22,710 nt of DNA. Origin: DAOUAT01 sp964551735 (GTDB lineage: Bacteria; Chloroflexota; Anaerolineae; CG2-30-64-16). Location of the stretch: positions 1 to 22,710 of the forward strand of contig CAZKEF010000067.1 in assembly GCA_964551735.1 (NCBI GenBank), given 5' to 3'. Position numbers and translations under genes: made by a program. Below are positions 13,202-18,922 of this stretch, piece by piece (within the stretch, counting starts at the first letter, position 1; each line of letters opens with the position of its first letter). The notes beneath the pieces are model-generated. The model had not been told where the DNA came from. It searched no databases and was given only the letters and a program-made list of their open reading frames with translations.

Positions 13202-14611
13202 ATGACCACAGCCATCTGGTGGGCCCGGCGCGACCTGCGCCTGCACGACAACGACGCGTTGAAGGCGGCGCTGGCGTACGGTGAGCAGGTCGTGCCCATT
13301 TTCGTGCTCGACCCCGCGCTCCTGGTCGCGGCCGATATCAGCGAGGTGCGGGTGGCATTCCTCTTCGGCGGCCTACGGGGCCTGGACGCTGACCTGCGCG
13401 AGCGCGGCAGCCGGCTGATCGTGCGCCAGGGCGAGCCGGCCGACGAGCTGGCCCGGTTGGTCGCCGAAACCGGTGCAGAAGCCATCTACGCCGAGGCCGA
13501 CCCGTGGCCCTATGGCCGGCGCCGCGATACAGCCGTGGCCGCGGCCCTGCCGCTGCGCGTGGCATCTGGCCTCACCGTCCACCCAGTTGACCTGGTGCGC
13601 AAGGCCGACGGCGGCCCCTACACCGTCTTCACGCCGTTCAGTCGCGCGTGGCAGGCGCTGCCGCCCCCGACGCTGGTCGGGCTCTGGTCGCCGCCGGAGC
13701 GCCTGCCCGCGCTGCCCAATGAGCTGCTGAGCCTCCCCATTCCCAACGAGCCGATCCTGCCCGCGGCCGTGCCCTTCCCGCCCGGGGAGGCCGAAGCGCT
13801 GCGGCGGCTGCGCGCGTTCGCCGGTGGCAGCGCGGCCCCCATCCGTAACTATGGTGATGACCGCAACCGCATGGACCTGGACGGCACGTCGGGGCTCTCG
13901 CCCTACCTGCGGTTCGGCATGGTTTCGGCCCGCCGCGCGGCGGTGGCCGCTCTGCACGCCGTGGAAAAAGCGCCTGACGCGGCCGCGCGCAAAGGCGCGG
14001 AGACGTGGCTCAACGAACTGATCTGGCGCGAGTTCTACATGGCGATCCTGCACCACTTCCCCTTCGTGTTGGAGACCGCGTTCCGCGAGGAACTGCGGGA
14101 TATCCCCTGGCGGAACAACGAGGCCGAGTTCGCGGCGTGGTGCGAGGGGCGCACCGGCTACCCCGCGGTGGATGCGGCCATGCGCCAACTGGTGACCACC
14201 GGCTGGATGCACAACCGGGCGCGCATGATTGTGGCGTCGTTCCTGGTGAAGGACCTGCTGATTGATTGGCAGTGGGGCGAGCGGTTCTTCATGCAGCACC
14301 TGGTGGACGGCGACCCTGCCGCCAATAACGGCGGCTGGCAGTGGACGGCCGGTGTTGGCACCGATGCCGCCCCCTATTTCCGCATCTTCAACCCCAGCCT
14401 CCAAGGGGCCAGGTTTGACCCGGAGGGCGCCTACGTCCGCCGTTGGGTGCCGGAGCTGGCGCGCGTGCCGCTCAAGTATCTGCACGAACCCTGGACCATG
14501 CCGGGGGACGAGCAGATCCGCGCCGGCTGCCGGGTCGGCCGCGACTATCCCGCGCCCATCGTGGATCACGCGCTGGCGCGGGAACGGACGTTGGCCGCAT
14601 ATCGACGTTAG
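13202..14611 (+). CDS. phrB: Deoxyribodipyrimidine (CPD) photolyase
   Basis: A 469-residue class I CPD photolyase that uses blue light to split cyclobutane pyrimidine dimers. Visible: the N-terminal antenna domain (IWWARRDLRLHDNDAL, VVPIFVLDP), the linker region PIRNYGDDRNRMDLDGTSGL, and the FAD domain: LSPYLRFGMVS, WLNELIWREFYMAIL, GYPAVDAAMRQLVTTGWMHN, ARMIVASFLVKDLLIDWQWGE, DGDPAANNGGWQW, and PYFRIFNPSLQGARFDPEGAYVRRW in two segments. Length is typical. The start at 13202 has AGAGG 7 nt upstream, and the family N-terminus begins there. The antenna cofactor cannot be told from sequence. It stands alone, divergent from the GNAT operon. Confidence 0.95.
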   Translation: MTTAIWWARRDLRLHDNDALKAALAYGEQVVPIFVLDPALLVAADISEVRVAFLFGGLRGLDADLRERGSRLIVRQGEPADELARLVAETGAEAIYAEADPWPYGRRRDTAVAAALPLRVASGLTVHPVDLVRKADGGPYTVFTPFSRAWQALPPPTLVGLWSPPERLPALPNELLSLPIPNEPILPAAVPFPPGEAEALRRLRAFAGGSAAPIRNYGDDRNRMDLDGTSGLSPYLRFGMVSARRAAVAALHAVEKAPDAAARKGAETWLNELIWREFYMAILHHFPFVLETAFREELRDIPWRNNEAEFAAWCEGRTGYPAVDAAMRQLVTTGWMHNRARMIVASFLVKDLLIDWQWGERFFMQHLVDGDPAANNGGWQWTAGVGTDAAPYFRIFNPSLQGARFDPEGAYVRRWVPELARVPLKYLHEPWTMPGDEQIRAGCRVGRDYPAPIVDHALARERTLAAYRR

Positions 14612-14627
14612 TGCAAAAACAAAGAGG

Positions 14628-14777
14628 TTATCAGTGTCACCCTGAGCGGGTTGCCGAGTCAAACCCATCGCGGTATATCACCAGCGAAGGGTCTTTTCAG
14701 CAGGCGGAGGAGATTCTTCGCTTTTCCACATCGTCATGCAAGGTTCGTAACAGGGCCGCTCAGAATGACACTGATAA
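14628..14777. mobile_element. MITE-like 150-bp palindromic element
   Basis: Terminal inverted repeats of 22 bp, 14628-14649 (ttatcagtgtcaccctgagc plus gg) and 14756-14777, match at 20 of 22 positions. A second inner pair, 14683-14694 AGCGAAGGGTCT and 14711-14722 AGATTCTTCGCT, matches at 10 of 12. The element contains no ORF and fills the convergent gap between photolyase and hpt, where it may also act as a bidirectional transcript-end structure. The arms resemble the GTCA(C/T)CCTGAGCGAAG-type intergenic repeats seen in many environmental bacterial genomes. Confidence 0.75.
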
Positions 14778-14799
14778 GGCGCCCTGCATCCACTCCGGA

Positions 14800-15378
14800 T
14801 TAGCTCAGCTTCAATACCTCGGGCCTCAGCTCAGCCACATAGGGCAGGTGGCGGTAGGCCTCCTTGTAATCCAGGCCATAGCCGACCACGAAGCGATCCG
14901 GCAGGTCAAACCCTTTATAGCGCAGGGGGATATCGGCAAGCCGGTGCTGGGGCTTGTCGAACAGTGTGCATACCTCCAGGCTGGCCGGCCCGCGCGCCCG
15001 CAGCAGCCGCAGCAGATAGCTGAGGGTCAGCCCAGTGTCAATCACATCTTCAACGAACAGCACATGCTGGCCCTCGACCGTGAGGTCCAGGTCCTTGATC
15101 AGCCGCACCGGCCCTTTGGCGCGCGCGCCGGGGCTGTAGCGGGAGATCGCCATGAAGTCAACCCGCACCGGCACCGTGATTGCTCGCAACAGATCGCTCA
15201 TAAAGAAGACCACCCCGCGCAGCACGCCGATCACCAGCGGATCCCGGCCCGCGTAGTCCTGGCTGATTTGCGCGCCGAGCTCGGCAGCCCGCTGGCGGAT
15301 GTCGGCCTCGCTGAACAGCACACGGCCCACGCCGCGAGTCAGGTCAGTCCTTTCCAGGGATAGGGTGTTTGGCGCCAT
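14800..15378 (-). CDS. hpt: Hypoxanthine (guanine) phosphoribosyltransferase
   Basis: A 192-residue purine-salvage enzyme converting hypoxanthine or guanine plus PRPP to IMP or GMP in the cytosol. Visible: GVLRGVVFFMSDLLR (substrate/PPi loop), the flexible-loop segment MAISRYSP, the PRPP-binding VLFVEDVIDTGLTLSYL (about 105-121), the base-binding KGFDLPDRFVVGYGLDY near 165-181, and RHLPYVAEL at the end. The start at 15378 follows AAGAGGAG with a 7-nt spacer. Last gene of a three-gene minus-strand operon, 12 nt after the PD-(D/E)XK-like gene. In many bacteria hpt lies next to ftsH, and ftsH occurs in this window about 6.5 kb away but not adjacent. Confidence 0.95.
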   Translation of the reverse strand: MAPNTLSLERTDLTRGVGRVLFSEADIRQRAAELGAQISQDYAGRDPLVIGVLRGVVFFMSDLLRAITVPVRVDFMAISRYSPGARAKGPVRLIKDLDLTVEGQHVLFVEDVIDTGLTLSYLLRLLRARGPASLEVCTLFDKPQHRLADIPLRYKGFDLPDRFVVGYGLDYKEAYRHLPYVAELRPEVLKLS

Positions 15379-15390
15379 GCCAGGCTCCTC

Positions 15391-15750
15391 TTACAACTCG
15401 TTCGTCATCATATCAGGATATTCCTCAACCCCGAACTTAAGCATCAGGCTGCGGATGTCCCCGCGCTTGAACAACTTGATGTTGACCTCCGGGTAAAGCT
15501 CACACAACCGCTTGAGCTTGCGGTTCTTGTGGCGCACCTGGTGCGGCTGCATGGTAGTCAGTTCCACGTAGAGATCCTGGTCAGGCAGGTAAAAATCGGG
15601 CGAAAACGCCTCGGTAACGTTGCCGCAGGCATCCTGTTCCAAAACAAAGGTGCGCGGTTCATACTCCCAGGGGATGCCGTAGAAGTCAAGGATGCGCGCG
15701 AACTCGGCCTCGACTGGATGCGAAAAGGGGGCAGGCACGTCACCGGTCAT
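15391..15750 (-). CDS. Small PD-(D/E)XK-nuclease-like protein
   Basis: A 119-residue protein not assigned to a characterised family. Residues E14/E16, PDF at 51-53 and ELT at 63-65, in the setting SPDFYLPDQDLYVELTT, match the PD...ExK pattern of restriction-endonuclease-like folds, except that the usual lysine is threonine. The C-terminal half is basic (HKNRKLKRL) and ends with a beta-strand-like VNIKLFKRGDIRSL segment. The start at 15750 overlaps the upstream stop as ATGA, typical of translational coupling with the cytidylate-kinase-like gene. Between two nucleotide-metabolism genes it could be a nucleic-acid processing enzyme or an inactive relative. Fold assignment is by motif only. Confidence 0.65.
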   Translation of the reverse strand: MTGDVPAPFSHPVEAEFARILDFYGIPWEYEPRTFVLEQDACGNVTEAFSPDFYLPDQDLYVELTTMQPHQVRHKNRKLKRLCELYPEVNIKLFKRGDIRSLMLKFGVEEYPDMMTNEL

Positions 15751-16349
15751 GATTCGCACCCTTCCTGTACGCTTTCTGTTTGCCTGGGCCGGCTTAATCC
15801 GGCCACGGCCGCGCACACCACATCCACCGCCGTCGCCACGTCCATCTGCGCCATGTTGAGTACGAGGTCGTACAGCCCGGGGTCATCCCACTTCACGCCG
15901 TAGTCGCGGCGCAGGAAACCGGCGCGTGCGCGATCCGAGGCGGCAATGCGCGCGACGGCCGCGGCGGCGGAGATCCCGCAGCGCGCCTGCACGGTGGCCA
16001 CCCGTTGCGCGTGGGGCGCGAACACCCGCGCGTGGAGCACGCCGGGCCGGCCGGCCAGCACCACCTGCCCCCCGCGGCCGACCAGCAGCACGTTTCCGCC
16101 GGCAGACAGATCTTCGATGACCGCGGTCACCTTTTCGTGATACAGGCGCAGCGCGGCGGGGCTCGGTTTCACGCCAAGCAGCCCCAACTCGTCTATCTCG
16201 GCCAAGGCCACTTCGGGCGCGCCGGCCGCGCGCGCCGCCCGGTTAATCAGCTCGCGACCGACCAGGCGCAGGCCGAGCCGCTCGGCAACGGCCAACGCGA
16301 TATCGTCGCCGCGACTGCCCATCTCGCGGGAGAGTGTGATGATCGGCAT
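15747..16349 (-). CDS. Cytidylate kinase-like family protein
   Basis: A 200-residue protein of the cytidylate-kinase-like family (PF13189 type). Visible: the opening PIITLSREMGSRGDDIA, where the P-loop is the family's divergent S-R-E-x-G-S-x-G form; LVGRELINRAARA; NVLLVGRGGQVVL, the conserved GRGG motif; VLHARVFAP; then YDLVLNMAQMDVATAVDVV. Members are assumed to be nucleotide kinases, but the substrate is generally unproven, so a housekeeping cmk role is not claimed. The start at 16349 follows AGGGAGG with a 5-nt spacer. First gene of the operon with the PD-(D/E)XK-like gene and hpt. Confidence 0.82.
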   Translation of the reverse strand: MPIITLSREMGSRGDDIALAVAERLGLRLVGRELINRAARAAGAPEVALAEIDELGLLGVKPSPAALRLYHEKVTAVIEDLSAGGNVLLVGRGGQVVLAGRPGVLHARVFAPHAQRVATVQARCGISAAAAVARIAASDRARAGFLRRDYGVKWDDPGLYDLVLNMAQMDVATAVDVVCAAVAGLSRPRQTESVQEGCES

Positions 16350-16390
16350 GGAATCCTCCCTCTGCTATGAAAGCCGCAGCCAAGCCTCTC

Positions 16391-16451
16391 GGACTCGAGG
16401 CTTCAGCCGGTCTCTCGCATCGCCCACCCAACCGGCTCAAGCCTCGAGTCC
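16391..16451. repeat. GAGGCTTCAGCCGG hairpin repeat, intergenic copy
   Basis: Arms 16391-16411 and 16431-16451 are 21 bp each with one mismatch, around a 19-nt loop (ctctcgcatcgcccaccca). It fills most of the 142-bp gap between recD2 and the cytidylate-kinase-like gene and could end the recD2 transcript. Homologous arms and loop occur inside the helicase gene at 1298-1358. Confidence 0.8.
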
Positions 16452-16491
16452 GGCAGTTGGGGACTGGGGTGCCGTGCTCAGCGGAGGGCAC

Positions 16492-18750
16492 TCAGGACGA
16501 TAGTCTTTCCGCCAGTCCTGAATGCCGCTCCTTGGCGCGGTCGTTCTTGACCGCGATCCCGATAGCGCGCGGGCTGCCCACCAGCACCACCAATTGCTGG
16601 GCGCGGGTCACAGCCGTATAGAGCAGGTTCCGTTGCAGCATCATGTAGTGCGTGGGCAGTAGCGGGATGACGACCGCCGGAAACTCGCTGCCCTGCGCCT
16701 TGTGGACGCTGACCGCGTAGGCGTGCACCAGCTCGTCCAGCTCCAGGAAATCGTAGCTGATGTTTCGGTCATCCATCCGCACGTCCACGATCTGGTTCTC
16801 CAGGTCCATCCGCGTCACCTGACCCATGTCGCCGTTGAACACATCCTTGTCGTAGTTGTTGCGGATCTGCATCACCCGGTCGCCGGCGCGGAAGGTCCGG
16901 CCGCCCACGACTCGTTCGACCTTGCTCGCCGCAGGCGGGTTCAGCGCGGCCTGCAGGCGGGCGTTAAGCGCCGCGACCCCCACCTCGCCCCGGTGCATCG
17001 GGCTAAGAACCTGGATCTGCTCCGGTCGGAGGCCGAACTTGCGCGGGATACGCTCCTGCGCCAGCTCCACCACCAGGTCCGCCGCCGCGGCCGGATCCTC
17101 TTCCTTGAACAGAAAGAAGTCCCGCGCGGTCTTGTTGTCCAGGATCGGTATCTCCCCGCGGTTGATGCGGTGCGCGTTGGTGATGATGTAGCTGCCCTCC
17201 GGCTGGCGGAAGATGGTGTCCAGGCGGACGACTGCGCAGGCTGAGGCTAAGGATGAGGCTGAGATTGAAGATGTCTCAACCTTAGCCTCAGTCTCAGCTT
17301 CAGCTTCAACAGCCGCTATCACATCCTCCAACACACTCCCCGCACCCACACTGGGGAGCTGGTCAATGTCGCCCACCAGCAGCAAGTGCGCGCCCGGCGG
17401 GATCGCCTTCAACAGGTGGTTGGTCAACAGCAGGTCGAGCATGGAGGCCTCGTCCACGATGATCAAGTCGGCCTCCAAGGGGTTCTCCTCGTTGCGCTGG
17501 AAGGTCATCCCTTCCGCGGGCTTGAACTCCAGCAGGCGGTGGATCGTTTTCGCGGGGCGGTCGGTGGCCTCGGCCAGGCGTTTGGCCGCGCGGCCGGTGG
17601 GTGAGGCCAGCTGCACGCGGGCGCCGGCCGCTTCTGCCAGCCGCAGGATGCTGCGCACGGTCGTGGTTTTGCCGGTGCCTGGCCCGCCCGTCAGCACCGT
17701 TAGCCGGTAGGTAAGCGCAGCCTGCACCGCGGCCATCTGCTTTGGGGTCAGGGGCATGCGGTTCTGCGTTTGCAGCACGGCAAACGCCGCGGGCCAGTTA
17801 TAAGCGCGGAACGCGGCCAGCCGATCCTCGCGAGCATCGACCAGGCGGTGCAGGCGGTTGGTGACGCCAATCTCGCCGCGGTAGAAGGGGATCAGGTAGA
17901 CGGGGCGCTCCTCAGCCAGGCGCGGGGCGGCGGTGGCCGTGGCCTCCTCCACCCAGACCTCTTCAGCCTCCTTCAACGCCTGGATGCCGGCCTGGGCCTG
18001 GGTCGGGGTCACGCCCAACAACTCGGCGGAACGCGATGTCAGATCAGCCGCCGGCAGATAGACGTTGCCCTCATCAGCCGCCTGGCCCAGCACGTAGCTG
18101 ATGCCTGCAGCCACCCGCTCCGGCGCATCGTGGCTGATGCCCAGCTCGCGGGCGATCTTGTCGGCCGTGATGAAGCCGATGCCGTAGACCTCGCGCGCCA
18201 GCCGGTAGGGGTCGGTCTGCACGATCTGCACCGCGTCATCGCCGTACTGCTTGTAGATGCGCACGGCCAGGCCGGTGGACACGTTGTGGCTCTGCAGGAA
18301 AAGCATGACCTCTTTGATCTTCTGCTGCTCGGCCCAGGCGCGAGCGATCAAGTCGGCGCGCACGCGGCCTACGCCCAACACTTCGCGCAGCCGCGCCGGC
18401 TCTTCCTCGATCACCCGCAGGGTGTCCAGCCCGAACTTACGCACGATGCGTTTCGCGGTCACCGGGCCGACGCCCTTGATCAGCCCGCTGCCCAGGTACT
18501 TCTCCAGCCCGGCGATGGTAGCCGGCAGCACGGTGCGGACGGCCTCGGCCTTGAACTGGCGGCCATACTGCGGGTGCGCGGCCCAAACGCCGGTGATGGC
18601 CACCGATTCACCGACATTGATGCCCAGCATGTTGCCTACAACCGTGACGGTATAGGACGCGCCCTCCGGCGTTAGCTGGGCGACGGTGTAGCCGTTCTCC
18701 TCGTTGTGGTAGGTGATGCGCTCAATGACGCCGCGCAGTGTCTCAGCCAC
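16492..18750 (-). CDS. recD2: RecD2-family SF1B DNA helicase
   Basis: A 752-residue 5'-3' SF1B helicase of the RecD2 type, used in recombination and repair in bacteria that lack or do not need RecBC. Visible: the N-terminal OB-like start (ERITYHNEENGYTVAQLTPE), a helix-hairpin-helix LIKGVGPVTAKRIVRKFG (about 94-111), Walker A LTGGPGTGKTTTVRSI (about 352-367), LIIVDEASMLDL (motif II), LLVGDIDQLPSVGAGSVL (motif III), IFRQPEGSYI (motif IV), VSVHKAQGSEFPAVVIPL (motif V) and LLYTAVTRAQQLVVLVGS (motif VI). A stretch at about 480-507 (AVEAEAETEAKVETSSIS and onward) lies between motif III and the VVRLDTIFRQ motif and coincides with a DNA repeat. The start is GTG 18750 with GAGGAG 8 nt upstream. Length is normal for RecD2. 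Confidence 0.93.
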   Translation of the reverse strand: MAETLRGVIERITYHNEENGYTVAQLTPEGASYTVTVVGNMLGINVGESVAITGVWAAHPQYGRQFKAEAVRTVLPATIAGLEKYLGSGLIKGVGPVTAKRIVRKFGLDTLRVIEEEPARLREVLGVGRVRADLIARAWAEQQKIKEVMLFLQSHNVSTGLAVRIYKQYGDDAVQIVQTDPYRLAREVYGIGFITADKIARELGISHDAPERVAAGISYVLGQAADEGNVYLPAADLTSRSAELLGVTPTQAQAGIQALKEAEEVWVEEATATAAPRLAEERPVYLIPFYRGEIGVTNRLHRLVDAREDRLAAFRAYNWPAAFAVLQTQNRMPLTPKQMAAVQAALTYRLTVLTGGPGTGKTTTVRSILRLAEAAGARVQLASPTGRAAKRLAEATDRPAKTIHRLLEFKPAEGMTFQRNEENPLEADLIIVDEASMLDLLLTNHLLKAIPPGAHLLLVGDIDQLPSVGAGSVLEDVIAAVEAEAETEAKVETSSISASSLASACAVVRLDTIFRQPEGSYIITNAHRINRGEIPILDNKTARDFFLFKEEDPAAAADLVVELAQERIPRKFGLRPEQIQVLSPMHRGEVGVAALNARLQAALNPPAASKVERVVGGRTFRAGDRVMQIRNNYDKDVFNGDMGQVTRMDLENQIVDVRMDDRNISYDFLELDELVHAYAVSVHKAQGSEFPAVVIPLLPTHYMMLQRNLLYTAVTRAQQLVVLVGSPRAIGIAVKNDRAKERHSGLAERLSS
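17229..17312. repeat. CTNAGNCTNAG inverted repeat inside recD2
   Basis: Left arm gctgaggctaaggatgaggc (about 17231) and right arm ctcaaccttagcctcagtct (about 17276) are imperfect reverse complements around a short centre (atgtc). It encodes about 28 low-complexity Ala/Glu/Ser residues between RecD2 motifs III and IV. The right arm recurs in the flavoprotein gene at 8588-8626. Confidence 0.78.
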
Positions 18751-18770
18751 GTTCGCTGCTCCTCAACCCC

Positions 18771-18776
18771 ATTTTA
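18771..18776 (-). promoter_or_regulatory. Extended -10 promoter for recD2
   Basis: On the minus strand TGGTAAAAT gives an extended -10 (TAAAAT 18776-18771 with TG one base upstream). The transcript would start near 18764, leaving a short leader that carries GAGGAG before GTG 18750. The -35 region is weak. Confidence 0.45.
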
Positions 18777-18845
18777 CCAGACCTGACACACGTCGGCGAA
18801 AATTGCACACCGACCGTCGTGACGAAGGCGGTAGTTGCACAAGTG

Positions 18846-18854
18846 TGGTATAAT
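18846..18854 (+). promoter_or_regulatory. Extended -10 promoter for subtilase
   Basis: TGGTATAAT is a consensus extended -10. There is no convincing -35, which is common for extended -10 promoters. Leader of about 62 nt to ATG 18923. Confidence 0.6.
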
Positions 18855-18910
18855 GACAACGCTAACCAGGCATGAAAGGGAGTTGTGCTCCAGGTCAATT
18901 GATGCCCCAA

Positions 18911-18918
18911 AAGGAGGT
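18911..18918 (+). promoter_or_regulatory. Shine-Dalgarno deciding the subtilase start
   Basis: AAGGAGGT lies 4 nt before ATG 18923, a strong ribosome-binding site. It excludes the longer in-frame reading from ATG 18872. Confidence 0.75.
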
Positions 18919-18922
18919 CGTT

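Noticed and set aside
13036..13485. N-terminal extension of the RimJ/RimL GNAT to 335 aa
   Set aside because: The extension lies antisense to the photolyase and across two promoters; the family N-terminus begins at 13035.
13373..14668. Minus-strand ORF (431 aa) opposite the photolyase
   Set aside because: Antisense to a fully conserved photolyase; Arg/Gly/Pro-rich composition without motifs.
14443..15363. Plus-strand ORF (306 aa) across photolyase end and hpt
   Set aside because: Runs through the palindromic element and antisense to hpt; no domain.
15747..16349. Naming the kinase-like gene cmk
   Set aside because: The P-loop and GRGG pattern fit the cytidylate-kinase-like family, whose substrate is not established, rather than canonical Cmk.
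17770..18675. Plus-strand ORF (301 aa) opposite recD2
   Set aside because: Shadow of the RecD2 coding strand; His/Gln/Ala-rich with no domain.
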